From UBA6168 sp041392505 (GTDB lineage Bacteria > Bacteroidota > Bacteroidia > Chitinophagales > Saprospiraceae), in contig JAWKLX010000017.1 of the NCBI GenBank assembly GCA_041392505.1, forward strand, positions 1-64,000: a DNA stretch of 64,000 bases. The letters run 5' to 3'. The translations under genes and the position numbers were made by a program. Shown one piece after another: positions 52,506 to 61,893 of this stretch (position 1 is the stretch's first letter; every line of letters begins with the position of its first letter). The notes below the pieces were generated by a model. That model saw nothing but the letters and a program-made list of their open reading frames with translations, had not been told where the DNA came from and did no database searches.

Positions 52506-52934
52506 CTACAAAATTAGAATTTTCCTAGAGGAATCATTGAGAATGGTGATATTTATCTTGACCACATCATTTGGGAGAAGTGGTTCAATAATCTCCGGCC
52601 ATTCGATGAAGCAATATTGACCGTCCTCCAAGTAATCTTCAATACCTATATCAAGGGCTTCGTCCAAACTTTTTAGGCGGTAAAGATCGAGGTGACGAAA
52701 TAGCTGTTCCTGCCCGTTTTTATCTAAATAAGAATATTCGTTGACTAAAGAAAAAGTTGGGCTGGTCACATTTTCTCGCACACCCAATGCCTTGCAGACG
52801 GCTTGGGTGAGCGTGGTTTTGCCAGCGCCGAGGTCTCCGGTCAGGGTGAATACTTTGCGGTTGGCAGCATAGTGGAGGATTTCCTTGGCAGCTAAAGTAA
52901 TTTTTAATAAATCTGTTACTAAAATTTCTTTCAT
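52506..52934 (-). CDS. tsaE: tRNA threonylcarbamoyladenosine ATPase TsaE
   Basis: 142 residues from the ATG at 52934 (MKEILVTDLLKITLAAKEIL). Needed with TsaB, TsaC/TsaC2 and TsaD to make t6A37 on ANN-decoding tRNAs; an essential step in most bacteria. Walker A FTLTGDLGAGKTTLTQAVCK, then VTSPTFSLVNEY, then a HLDLYRL motif and YCFIEWPEI. All family signatures are intact. The aquaporin gene lies 11 bp upstream on the same strand, so the two may be cotranscribed. Confidence 0.95.
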   Translation of the reverse strand: MKEILVTDLLKITLAAKEILHYAANRKVFTLTGDLGAGKTTLTQAVCKALGVRENVTSPTFSLVNEYSYLDKNGQEQLFRHLDLYRLKSLDEALDIGIEDYLEDGQYCFIEWPEIIEPLLPNDVVKINITILNDSSRKILIL

Positions 52935-52945
52935 AAAGTTATGTT

Positions 52946-53737
52946 TCACTTTTTCCCTTCCTCCATCACTGCCAAAACGATCACCGCCAAAGTCACCGCT
53001 GAAATGGCCCAAAAGCCCAGCCCCATTTTCCCTTGAAAAATAGCCTGATAGAAGAAAGCTCCCATCACACCGCCCAATAACGGGCCGACTACGGGAATCC
53101 AAGCATAGCTCCAATTGGAGTCGCCTTTGCCCTTGATAGGCAGTAATGCGTGGGCGATCCGTGGGCCCAAATCCCTTGCCGGGTTGATAGCATAGCCAGT
53201 AGTCCCACCCAACGACATGCCGATGGCGACGATCAGGGCGCCGACCACTACGGGGTTGAGACCTTCGGTAAATTTATTGGCGCCGATGAATAGCAACCCG
53301 GCAATGAGCACAAATGTGCCGATCATTTCACTCAGTAAGTTAGCCCAACGGGAAGGCACAGCCGGGCCTGTAGCAAAAACGCCCAGTTTGTGAGCGGGGT
53401 CATTTGTTTTTCCCCAATGAGGCAAGTAATGAAGCCAGACGATAGCAGCGCCTGTTATGGCCCCAAGTATTTGGGCAATGATGTAAAATGGCACATCTTT
53501 CATTGGAAATTCACCAGATGCCGCAAGGGATAAGGTTACTGCCGGATTGATATGTGCGCCGCTAATGCTGCCAACGGCATAAATGCACATCGTTACGGCA
53601 AGTCCCCATCCGAGGGCAATGACGACCCAACCTGCATCTTTTGCATGGGAAGAATGGAGGGTGACGCCTGCATTGACACCGTTGCCTAAGATCATTAGCA
53701 ACATAGTTCCAATAAATTCTGCTAAATAGGTGGACAT
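52946..53737 (-). CDS. Aquaporin/glycerol-facilitator (MIP family)
   Basis: 263 residues and six membrane helices with the two half-helix NPA signatures: GAHINPAVTLS near residue 65 and YAINPARDLG near 190. The Arg after the second NPA is part of the selectivity filter. The residue set near the second NPA (GYAINPARDLGPRIAHAL) is more typical of glycerol facilitators, but water, glycerol or other small solutes remain possible. It sits 11 bp before tsaE. Confidence 0.93.
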   Translation of the reverse strand: MSTYLAEFIGTMLLMILGNGVNAGVTLHSSHAKDAGWVVIALGWGLAVTMCIYAVGSISGAHINPAVTLSLAASGEFPMKDVPFYIIAQILGAITGAAIVWLHYLPHWGKTNDPAHKLGVFATGPAVPSRWANLLSEMIGTFVLIAGLLFIGANKFTEGLNPVVVGALIVAIGMSLGGTTGYAINPARDLGPRIAHALLPIKGKGDSNWSYAWIPVVGPLLGGVMGAFFYQAIFQGKMGLGFWAISAVTLAVIVLAVMEEGKK

Positions 53738-53952
53738 GGAGAATTTTGTTTTGAATAAATTAAAAATGATTTACATTTGTGCGCTCCGAATGGATATGCA
53801 AAATCTCTCCCACTGAACATTCTGGCCCTAAAGTACATGTAGTATTTAAACTGTGCAAACCAACCTTTTGAATTTCAATTCCACCTTAATAATCCTGTTT
53901 GAACGCCTCTCCCTACTAGAACCGATTGATAAACTTGATAAACACTCTAACT

Positions 53953-54222
53953 ATGTTAAGCTTGTTCAAACCGCCTTTTTGGGGTAGAAAACTTGATAAA
54001 GAAAACCGATTTCCAGCCAAAGATTTAGCTTGTGGGATTTTTAGAAATTACCTTGTAAGCAAAGAGTCCAGATTGGGGGATGAAAACGGGGATTTACAAA
54101 AATCGATTGATTCGGAATTTGAATGGCTTAAAAAAGCCCTGGACGAAACTCCTCCCCAAGATCATTATAATTTAATTGAGGCAACCCTTAGGAAGGTTGA
54201 TGGCCTATTGAAAGACGTTTAA
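53953..54222 (+). CDS. Hypothetical protein
   Basis: 89 residues from the ATG at 53953 (MLSLFKPPFWGRKLDKENRF). Charged and helical (SIDSEFEWLKKALDETPPQD; EATLRKVDGLLKDV), with no signal peptide or recognised domain. A start 27 bp upstream is possible. It is followed by a convergent terminator. Function unknown. Confidence 0.7.
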   Translation: MLSLFKPPFWGRKLDKENRFPAKDLACGIFRNYLVSKESRLGDENGDLQKSIDSEFEWLKKALDETPPQDHYNLIEATLRKVDGLLKDV

Positions 54223-54270
54223 GCCAAATTTTGCTGGAAAGGTTTCGGTTAATAGTATTCTAACCTACAA

Positions 54271-54311
54271 AAGTAAAGTGGCTGCCAAGATTCTTGACAG
54301 CCACTTTACTT
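54271..54311. terminator. Convergent terminator, 19-bp stem
   Basis: AAGTAAAGTGGCTGCCAAG (54271-54289) pairs with 54293-54311 with one mismatch and a 3-nt loop, between convergent genes. Confidence 0.8.
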
Positions 54312-54365
54312 TTGAAATTAAGTATTGGGTGTGGTGATTTGATCCCAAGGCTATTTTGGAAGCAA

Positions 54366-55085
54366 TTACTTTCTTCTCCCTCTACTTCCACCACCACCAC
54401 TTTGCCGGCGCATGCCGCCCCCTCCACCACGGGGACTTCCGCCTCCTTTGTTCCTGCTATCCCTTCCACCTCCAGACGGCCGTTGTTGGCGATGACCTGT
54501 GCTATTGGATGGTGTATGCCTTTTTGGGTTGGATCGGCTCAGGTTGTCAAGTGAAGCATCTTCGATCAGTACCAATTCGCCATTTGACAGGATTTCCAGG
54601 TCATCGATGATAATATCATCACTTACATAATGTTCTCTGTTCCAAGTTTTGTAAGCCAATTTCATATAAGACCCAATAACCTGCACGAAACCATCTCTTT
54701 TGGGGCCTTTATCCATGGATTTAGCCTTTTCAATTAATGTCAGCACATTGTGGCCATAGTGACGATATTTTGTCCCTTTTACCGGGTAAGGCACTCTCTC
54801 AGGTCTTTTCCTTCGGTCTTCTGGCGTTGGCCTTTCACCATTTGGGGGCATGACATGTTCAAGGTCATATTCAGCAATACGGAAAACATGCTTCCACATT
54901 TTGTCCCGGTAGTCTTCAAGGTTTCTGTTTTGGGGGTGCATTTGCATCATCAGCTTGACAACTTGTTCGATGAACTGTTGCCGCTGTGCAGGGTTTTCAA
55001 TGGTTCTGGCATGCCTGACCATGTTCTGGACATGACGGCCATATTCGGGTATAATGAGTTCTTCTTTATTTGAATTATATTCCAT
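54366..55085 (-). CDS. DUF4290 protein with Gly/Arg-rich tail
   Basis: 239 residues. The first 165 residues are the DUF4290 domain, a Bacteroidota-specific family: EELIIPEYGRHVQNMVRHA, NRNLEDYRDKMWKHVFRIAE, then KYRHYGHNVLTLIEKAKSM. The tail is low-complexity and basic (GGGRDSRNKGGGSPRGG), rich in Gly, Arg and Ser, the usual profile of RNA or DNA contact. Its job is not known. It is downstream of glmS on the same strand. Confidence 0.9.
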   Translation of the reverse strand: MEYNSNKEELIIPEYGRHVQNMVRHARTIENPAQRQQFIEQVVKLMMQMHPQNRNLEDYRDKMWKHVFRIAEYDLEHVMPPNGERPTPEDRRKRPERVPYPVKGTKYRHYGHNVLTLIEKAKSMDKGPKRDGFVQVIGSYMKLAYKTWNREHYVSDDIIIDDLEILSNGELVLIEDASLDNLSRSNPKRHTPSNSTGHRQQRPSGGGRDSRNKGGGSPRGGGGGMRRQSGGGGSRGRRK

Positions 55086-55111
55086 TTTAAAATGGTAAAT
55101 GATGAATAGTC

Positions 55112-55146
55112 AAAAGCGAGTAAAGACAATTTGTCTTCACTCGCTT
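55112..55146. terminator. Terminator of glmS
   Basis: AAAGCGAGT-A-AAGACAA and TTGTCTT-C-ACTCGCTTT form a 17-bp hairpin with one mismatch and a 1-nt loop, 43 bp past the glmS stop. Confidence 0.7.
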
Positions 55147-55189
55147 TGTATTATGGGTAAAATTAAGAATTAAATATCAATTTGTCTTC

Positions 55190-57027
55190 CTACTCAACGG
55201 TAACTGACTTCGCAAGGTTGCGGGGTTGGTCTACATTGCAGCCCCGCATCACAGCGATGTGGTAGGATAACAACTGTAGAGGAATGACCGAAAGCAGTGG
55301 AGTGAAAGGTTCTTCCGTGTCAGGTATTGCGATTGTATAGTCCGCAATTTTACTGATTTCTTTGTCTCCCTCGGTTACAATAGCGATCACGACCCCTTTT
55401 CGAGCTTTGACTTCTTGGATATTCGAAATGATCTTTTCGTTGAGGCTCTTGTTAGTTGCGATCACAATAATAGGCATGTTTTCGTCAATCAAAGCTATCG
55501 GGCCATGTTTCATTTCGGCAGCAGGGTATCCTTCTGCATGGATATAAGATATTTCTTTTAATTTTAATGCGCCTTCTAAGGCTACAGGAAAGTTGAACCC
55601 CCTTCCTAAATATAATGCATTGGGGGAATCTTTAATCTCACCGGCAATGTATTTTACCTGATCGTTCACTTTCATGACCCTTCTAACCTTGTCCGGTATC
55701 GTTTCGAATTCATCCAGTAATTGTTGGTAATATTCATCAGAAATCTCTCCCCGTTCTTTTGCTATTTTGATGGCCATCAAAGTCAACAAGGTTACTTGTC
55801 CGGTAAAAGCTTTTGTTGAAGCAACCCCTATTTCCGGGCCGGCATGGATGTAAGAACCGGCATCCGTCAAACGGGCAATTGACGAACCAACCGAGTTGAC
55901 AACGCCGTAGAGAAATGCGCCTTGCTTTTTGGCGAGTTCAAGGGCGGCATACGTATCGGCTGTTTCTCCTGATTGAGAAATGGCGATCACGACGTCGGTA
56001 GGTTTGATTACCGGATTTCTGTACCTAAATTCTGAAGCATATTCGACTTCAACAGGTATTCTTGCCAAATCTTCAAATAAGTATTCTCCGATCAGCCCGG
56101 CGTGCCAGGATGTACCACAACCGATGATAATATACCTTTCGGCTTGTTTTACTTGATCCCCAAAATCGTCTATGCCACCAAGACGAATCCAACCCTCTTT
56201 GGCATTTAGTCGCCCCCTCATTGCATCGCAGATCGTATTGGGCTGCTCGTGGATTTCCTTGAGCATAAAGTAATCATACCCGCCTTTTTCCATCCGGGCT
56301 ATTTCCATTGTCAGTTCATCAATGAAAGGGGTATGGATTTCATTGTCAATAGTCCTTATTTCGTAACTGCCATTGCGATTTACGACTGCTATCTGTTCGT
56401 CATCTAAGTAAATTACTTTCTTAGTATGCTCAACGATCGGTGTGCCATCGGAAGCGAAGAAAAAGCCATCATCACCCAGCCCGATCACCAACGGGCTGCC
56501 CTTACGGGCGGCAACTAATTTGTCTGGATCTTCTTTATCAATAACAACTATGGCATAGGCACCTACCACTTTTGTCAATGCCTCCCTGACCGCTTCTTCA
56601 ATGGGTAATTTGTCCCTTTTTTGAACTTCCTCGATCAAATGAGTCAGCACTTCTGTATCTGTTTGGGTATGAAAGACATGGCCCTCTTTCTTAAGGGCTT
56701 CTTTCAAAAGAGCATAATTTTCTATGATCCCATTGTGAACCAAAGAAATTCTCCCGTTGCCTGAAATATGAGGGTGAGCATTGATGTCATCAGGTTTTCC
56801 GTGGGTGGCCCAGCGGGTATGACCGATGCCACACGTGGCATCAAGTTTTTTGTCCTTGGCAAATTCCATCAGTTCACTGACTTTGCCTTTTTTCTTGTAA
56901 ATGTTAAGGCTGCCGTTGAGTAGTGCTACTCCAGCGCTATCGTAACCTCTATATTCAAGCCTTTGTAAGCCTTTGATGATGATAGGGTAGGCTTGTTGGG
57001 TCATATGTATGCAATAATTCCGCACAT
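55190..57027 (-). CDS. glmS: Glucosamine-6-phosphate synthase GlmS, frameshift at N-terminus
   Basis: It makes glucosamine-6-phosphate from fructose-6-phosphate and glutamine, feeding peptidoglycan and lipopolysaccharide synthesis. The true start is the ATG at 57027: MCGIIAYI, where Cys is the Ntn glutaminase nucleophile. After eight codons one base is missing (near 57002-57004), and the rest, TQQAYPIIIKGLQRLEYRGY onward, is in a different frame. The two SIS isomerase domains follow (GCGTSWHAGLIGEYLF; SQSGETADTYAALELAKKQG). The C-terminus ends KSVTVE, as usual. Without the correction the protein would lose its catalytic Cys. Neighbours follow a common Bacteroidota order: glycogen-synthase-like, DUF4270, glmS. 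Confidence 0.96.
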
Positions 57028-57120
57028 GATAAATTGGGTATTGGTTAGTGAATGAGACAAATATTAGATACAGCCAAAAGTCAAGTTGTAAGTTTACCTA
57101 ATGCGAAGGTGGTAACTTTT

Positions 57121-58482
57121 TTAAAAGTTCGTAAAAGTTACTTCCAACTTTGCCGGGGCGAGGGAATTACCAACGCCACTCAGAACGACCCGGGAAGACT
57201 GCTCCGATTTGAGGAAAATGTTTATCCTCATATTTTCGGTAAACAGCCCCCTACTCATATCCTGCATATGGGTAGTAATGTTGAGCCGATAGGTATCATC
57301 TGATTCAATTTCCCCTCCAGCCAAGTCAGTAAATTGATCTAAACCGACCCTGTTTCTCGCAAGTATGAAATCGTCAATTAGACGATATGTGCCATCTGCT
57401 TTGATTTCGGAAACAAGTAATTTACTGTCTGGAGAGTAGATCGGATCATCTTCGGATAAAAACTGGATGGGTAGGATGATTTCAGCCTTATTGATGACCT
57501 TATCAGAAAGGTATTCTGAGTAAGGTACCTCTATGACAAAATTAATGCCGGACATACCCTGCGCAAATATTAGGCTATCAGCTAACGGGGCATCTTTTCC
57601 TATATAATCATCCAGTAGGTTTAGGCTGGAAGTACTGTAGTCATGCTTATAATTAGCGGTCACAATGTTGCCTAGGAAAATGGGGAATTTGTAGTTAAAA
57701 TATGTGGTATCCGAAATACGGTGATAATATACCATAATGCCACTATTGCTGTTCCTAAAATTGAAACTCGGCATCCCTTTGTTACCTGAAGTGGGTTTAA
57801 TGTGGATGCCTTTAAGAAAATTCTCAAATCCGTCTACCGAACCTAGGATGGTGGAATCAGCATTAAACAACAAAGTATCAAATCCATTTTTATCCAATGG
57901 TATCCTCAGTTGAGGGGGGAAGTTGACGGTGGCATCATCGATTGGAGAAAAGACGGCAACCGAGTCGTCCTCACTTGTCAGTGGCAGGAAGTTCTTTTCC
58001 CCAATCAATTCACCCAACATAAATTCCATGTCAGAATATAAAGTGGATGTATCGGGGAAATTTTCTGCCATTTTATAGACTTCTACGGAATGGGTTTCAT
58101 CAAGATCACCAAAAGCATATTGAATATTGTAAGGTAAGACCAAAACGACAGAGTCCAAAGCAAGCCCACTTTCATCGAAGTTTGGAAATACGGAATTCAA
58201 CGTGTATTGGGCATAGACACTTGAAGTCGAGACCCCAAAAATGGGGTCTTCCAAAATCCCAACAGGGAAACTTTCAATATTTGTGAATATGCCAGGGAAA
58301 TAGGTGGCAATGGAATCTTCCAGAACACTATAAGTATTAATAGTCATAGTGTCCGTGAATTGGATGTCCAATTGGTCTCCTGCCAATAAATCCGAGCCGA
58401 TGACAGTCGGGTCATTACATGCGTTATAAGTGAAAGCAAAAATGACAACAGAATACAGGATGAACGTATGGAAATATTTCAT
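57121..58482 (-). CDS. DUF4270 lipoprotein
   Basis: 453 residues. A lipoprotein signal (VVIFAFTYNACNDPTVIGSD, lipidated Cys in NAC) is followed by the DUF4270 body, beta-rich, common in Bacteroidota and of unknown function. Typical segments: LDIQFTDTMTINTYSVLEDS, YTLNSVFPNF and VLVLPYNIQYAFGD. It is probably anchored in the outer membrane. It lies between the glycogen-synthase-like gene and glmS, an arrangement I recognise from other Bacteroidota. Confidence 0.9.
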   Translation of the reverse strand: MKYFHTFILYSVVIFAFTYNACNDPTVIGSDLLAGDQLDIQFTDTMTINTYSVLEDSIATYFPGIFTNIESFPVGILEDPIFGVSTSSVYAQYTLNSVFPNFDESGLALDSVVLVLPYNIQYAFGDLDETHSVEVYKMAENFPDTSTLYSDMEFMLGELIGEKNFLPLTSEDDSVAVFSPIDDATVNFPPQLRIPLDKNGFDTLLFNADSTILGSVDGFENFLKGIHIKPTSGNKGMPSFNFRNSNSGIMVYYHRISDTTYFNYKFPIFLGNIVTANYKHDYSTSSLNLLDDYIGKDAPLADSLIFAQGMSGINFVIEVPYSEYLSDKVINKAEIILPIQFLSEDDPIYSPDSKLLVSEIKADGTYRLIDDFILARNRVGLDQFTDLAGGEIESDDTYRLNITTHMQDMSRGLFTENMRINIFLKSEQSSRVVLSGVGNSLAPAKLEVTFTNF

Positions 58483-58560
58483 TTAAAATGGACCTTGTCT
58501 GGTTATGTGTTTAAATATCAAGGAAAGGAGCAGAAAGGATGACGGAGAGTTGTATGGAAA

Positions 58561-58614
58561 AAAGAAAGCAATTGACAAAACAGCAAGCAGCCCTTTTCCC
58601 AATTGCTTTCCTTT
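58561..58614 (-). terminator. Hairpin after the glycogen-synthase-like gene
   Basis: AAAGAAAGCAATTG (58561-58574) faces CAATTGCTTTCCTTT (58600-58614), a stem of about 11 bp, just past the stop at 58622. Confidence 0.55.
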
Positions 58615-58621
58615 ATAGAAA

Positions 58622-59449
58622 CTATTGTTCTACTGTTTCTTCTTCTAATAAAGTATGATAAAAATCTACATAAGCCCCGAGGAGCTCATCTTCGTTTTGG
58701 TAATCAAGAACAGGCTTTTCAGTAGTTGCTAACAGGTTCTCAAGTTCTTCATTCAGCTCTTCGCTTCCCCGGATCAGTGCGTCGGCATAATGCACCGCCC
58801 CTTTGTCCAAGGTTACACCTGTTCCGTTCATATAAGCATGTAAGTCTTCCGTTTCCATGCTGTTAATAGAAGCCTTGGAAATAAAGGAATTGTCAAAACT
58901 CTTTTCCATTGAGTTATTGTAAACAGAATAAATGATCTTGGAGTGGTGGAACAATGGTTCAGTTTTGTAAGCTTCCCTAATAAAAATAGGAATCAAGCTC
59001 GTCATCCAACCATGGCAGTGGATTATATCAGGGGGCCATCCAAATTTACGGACTGTTTCTATCACACCTTTGCAGAAAAAAATCATCCTTTCGGGGTTGT
59101 CTGCAAAAGGCTTCCCTTTATCGTCTGTGAAAACAGATTTGCGCTTAAAGAAATCATCATTGTCAAGGAAATACACTTGCAGTCGGGCGTTGGGCAAAGA
59201 AGCCACTTTGATGATGAGCGGGAAATCATCGTCATCAACAATAATGTTCATCCCTGAAAGCCTAACTACTTCGTGCAGCCTATGCCGCCGTTCGTTGATT
59301 GTTCCATATTTGGGCATTAAAACCCTGATTTCCATTTGGTTGCTTTGGGCATATTCAGGCAATCTTCTAACCACGTTAGAGATGTCTGAAAGGGCAGTGT
59401 ACGGATCCATCTCTTGGGTCACGAAAAGAACTTTCTTCTTATCAGTCAT
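58622..59449 (-). CDS. Short glycogen/starch-synthase-like protein (GT5 N-terminal domain)
   Basis: 275 residues from the ATG at 59449 (MTDKKKVLFVTQEMDPYTAL). It matches only the N-terminal Rossmann domain of GT5 starch synthases: FVTQEMDPYTALSDISNVVR, then HCHGWMTSLIPIFIREAYK. The usual K-x-G-G-L motif is replaced, and the C-terminal GT domain with its ADP-glucose site is missing. The protein may therefore not be a synthase on its own. This short form next to panC is recurrent in Bacteroidota. panC is divergent from it. Confidence 0.85.
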   Translation of the reverse strand: MTDKKKVLFVTQEMDPYTALSDISNVVRRLPEYAQSNQMEIRVLMPKYGTINERRHRLHEVVRLSGMNIIVDDDDFPLIIKVASLPNARLQVYFLDNDDFFKRKSVFTDDKGKPFADNPERMIFFCKGVIETVRKFGWPPDIIHCHGWMTSLIPIFIREAYKTEPLFHHSKIIYSVYNNSMEKSFDNSFISKASINSMETEDLHAYMNGTGVTLDKGAVHYADALIRGSEELNEELENLLATTEKPVLDYQNEDELLGAYVDFYHTLLEEETVEQ

Positions 59450-59792
59450 ATCAGATCTCAATTGTTTTTTACGAAAAATAGTATTTTGACTTTTTCAAAA
59501 TAGCACGCAAAGATACTAAAAAAAATAGGGGAATTATTAGCTGTTTTGACACATTTTATTTTCTGGATTTTAAAAAATAAACTCGGTTAGCATGTTAAGT
59601 TATCTAAAGTCGCAAATTTCTAAATAGCGTACAAAACCCAAAAAATCGCCTATTTTCGCCCGGCTCAAACAGAAACGAATGGTTCTTAACAATAGGGGTT
59701 TTGTTTAGTTGCATTCCTGAAAAAATCCAGTTTCTCAAGATGCCTTCCATGGAATTAGGGTACACTAAAAATCAATATTTAATCGCTATATC
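59450..59792. other. Divergent promoter region before panC
   Basis: About 340 bp, AT-rich, no coding sequence seen. I cannot identify a confident TAnnTTTG for either gene. Confidence 0.35.
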
Positions 59793-60647
59793 ATGTTATT
59801 ATTCAAAAATGTAAAAGACCTCCAATCTTACCTCCAAATACAAATGGGAAATGGTAAATTGATCGGTTTTGTACCAACCATGGGCGCACTGCACGAAGGG
59901 CATCTTTCTTTATTTCAGAAATGTTTACAAACATCTGATCTTAGTGTAGGTAGCATTTTTGTAAATCCCACCCAGTTTAACGATCCTGCCGACTTGGTCA
60001 AATATCCCAGGACACCAGAAAAAGATATTGAAATGTTAGCAGGTGTTGGTTGCCATGTTTTGTTTATGCCATCAGTGGAGGAAGTGTACCCAAAAGGTCA
60101 TAAATTACCCGAACCTATTGACTTTGGTTACCTCGACCAACCCATGGAGGGAGCACACCGACCTGGCCATTTTCAGGGTATGGCACAGGTCGTACGACGC
60201 CTGCTCGATATTGTACAGCCAGACCATTTGTTTATGGGGCAAAAAGATTATCAACAATTTGCGATCGTGAAAGAAATGCTCAGACAACTGAAATTAAAAA
60301 CGGATTTGATCATGTGCCCTATTGTCCGCGAAAATGATGGGTTGGCTATGAGCAGCAGGAATGTGAGACTAACCAAGGAAGGCCGTTTGTTGGCCCCAGC
60401 TATCTTTCGGGCGCTGAATATGGCCAAGGAAAAAATTAGTGGACATTTTCCCAGAGAGATAGAAGAGGATGCGATTAAAATGCTCTCCATGCCAGGCATG
60501 GAACCTGAATATTTTGAAATTGTAGACGGGTTCACTTTGCGCCCTATCGAACAGTTTGAAGATGTGGATGTAGCAGTCGCATGCACGGCAGTAAAGGTTG
60601 GTGATATTCGGCTTATTGATAATATTGTGCTGAAAAACAATGCTTGA
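59793..60647 (+). CDS. panC: Pantothenate synthetase (pantoate-beta-alanine ligase)
   Basis: It condenses pantoate and beta-alanine with ATP to pantothenate, the last step before coenzyme A synthesis branches off. 284 residues, normal length. FVPTMGALHEGHLSLFQKCL carries the HxGH nucleotidyl motif, then FVNPTQFNDPADLVKYPRT, GQKDYQQFAIVKEML and the KMSKS-like MSSRNVRLT. All catalytic motifs are intact. No panD gene follows directly; the next gene is an unrelated small protein. Confidence 0.96.
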   Translation: MLLFKNVKDLQSYLQIQMGNGKLIGFVPTMGALHEGHLSLFQKCLQTSDLSVGSIFVNPTQFNDPADLVKYPRTPEKDIEMLAGVGCHVLFMPSVEEVYPKGHKLPEPIDFGYLDQPMEGAHRPGHFQGMAQVVRRLLDIVQPDHLFMGQKDYQQFAIVKEMLRQLKLKTDLIMCPIVRENDGLAMSSRNVRLTKEGRLLAPAIFRALNMAKEKISGHFPREIEEDAIKMLSMPGMEPEYFEIVDGFTLRPIEQFEDVDVAVACTAVKVGDIRLIDNIVLKNNA

Positions 60648-60766
60648 AATTTAGGTTTTTCAATCAATTGCTAATTAAAATATTGGTAGTCAGCTTTTTA
60701 AAAAAATGAAAAAAAATTTATTATAAAAGTTGATAAACTAATAACTCTCTAAATAAATTTTTCTGT

Positions 60767-60774
60767 TACATTTG
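60767..60774 (+). promoter_or_regulatory. Putative -7 element TACATTTG
   Basis: It matches the Bacteroidota TAnnTTTG consensus and would give a leader of about 85 nt for the gene at 60866. Confidence 0.45.
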
Positions 60775-60865
60775 CCGCCGCAAAGGAAAATTACACAAAC
60801 ACTAAAGTTGGACGGAACACTATTTTCTTTCTAATCAACCATCTAACTTACTTAATTGAAGACCA

Positions 60866-61171
60866 ATGCAAAAGGAATTTCAATACATGGTGGATTTCAA
60901 TCTGCCTACAATCCTATCTGAAGACTTCCTCAAACTCATCCCTTTCCAGCGCACAAAAATCAACAAACTTTTCAGGGAAGGCAGGCTGATCAACTATGCC
61001 TTGTCGCTCGACCACTCAAAAATGTGGGCAGTGGTGGAGGCCTCTTCTGAATCGGAAGTAAAAGATCTGCTCCATGAGCTTCCTCTAACCCGATTTATGG
61101 ATTTCAACATTAATATGTTGACCATTTATAATTCGGTTAATGGGGAGTCGCCAGTCTTTTCACTAAACTAA
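60866..61171 (+). CDS. Small ferredoxin-fold (muconolactone-isomerase-like) protein
   Basis: 101 residues, one alpha+beta domain. EFQYMVDFNLPTILSEDFLK, then FREGRLINYALSLDHSKMWA, VVEASSESEVKDLLHELPL and a last strand DFNINMLTIYNS give the beta-alpha-beta pattern of dimeric alpha/beta barrels such as muconolactone isomerase. Catalytic residues of that enzyme are not evident, so the function is open. A promoter-like site precedes it. Confidence 0.7.
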   Translation: MQKEFQYMVDFNLPTILSEDFLKLIPFQRTKINKLFREGRLINYALSLDHSKMWAVVEASSESEVKDLLHELPLTRFMDFNINMLTIYNSVNGESPVFSLN

Positions 61172-61208
61172 AGTTTGTACTTCCTGTAAATTTCAGGATC
61201 TCCCTTTA

Positions 61209-61727
61209 TCATTTGTCAGAAAACCAACCGGCATACATGACGTAATTGTTGGCGATCCTTTCTACTGTATCTTTAAAAGTTGCAGGAGGAATGGCTTTGA
61301 TTTTTTTTGCGGGTACCCCTGCGTAAATATGGCCTGCTTCCAATCGGCTGTTTTCCAACACAACAGAACCGGCCCCGATCAGGCAATTTGATTCGACCAC
61401 GGCATGATCCATGACGATTGCCCCCATGCCGATCAGCACATTGTCGTGTATCTCACAACCATGTACAATCGCGCGATGGCCGATACTTACTTGGTTGCCA
61501 ATCGTGGTTGGTGCTTTCAAATAGGTGCAGTGGATGATGGCGCCGTCCTGCACATTTACCCGGTCACCCATCCGGATACTGTGCACGTCGCCTCTGATGA
61601 TCGATTGAAACCAAACGCTGCATTCGTTCCCCATGATCACATCCCCGATGATCGTTGCATTTTCAGCTAAATAACAGTTGTCGCCAAATTGTGGAGTGTA
61701 CCCACGTACCGATTTGATAAGTGCCAT
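61209..61727 (-). CDS. Gamma-carbonic-anhydrase-like left-handed beta-helix protein
   Basis: 172 residues of hexapeptide repeats (NATIIGDVIMGNECSVW, DRVNVQDGAIIHCTYLKAP, then IGHRAIVHGCEIHDNVLIG). The three metal-binding His of the YrdA/PaaY/CamH group are present in IIHC, IGH and IVHG. It forms trimers and may hydrate CO2, or act in an acyl-CoA related role as PaaY does. Ends with a hydrophobic C-terminal helix. Start ATG at 61727. Confidence 0.92.
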   Translation of the reverse strand: MALIKSVRGYTPQFGDNCYLAENATIIGDVIMGNECSVWFQSIIRGDVHSIRMGDRVNVQDGAIIHCTYLKAPTTIGNQVSIGHRAIVHGCEIHDNVLIGMGAIVMDHAVVESNCLIGAGSVVLENSRLEAGHIYAGVPAKKIKAIPPATFKDTVERIANNYVMYAGWFSDK

Positions 61728-61807
61728 AAAATTTATTTTGAGTTACAAAGGTAAAACGCCGCTGCCAAGTAAGAGGGTAGGGTTGATTTCACAAATTATT
61801 ACTAATG

Positions 61808-61845
61808 AAAAACCCTCGATGAACGAATGTTGATCGAGGGTTTTT
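61808..61845 (-). terminator. Terminator of trxA
   Basis: AAAAACCCTCGAT (61808-61820) pairs with ATCGAGGGTTTTT (61833-61845). The T-run is on the minus strand. It follows the thioredoxin stop by about 50 bp. Confidence 0.75.
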
Positions 61846-61893
61846 TCTTGAAAAAATTTTATCTATCGCCTATGGCGATGGATAAAAATTCTT

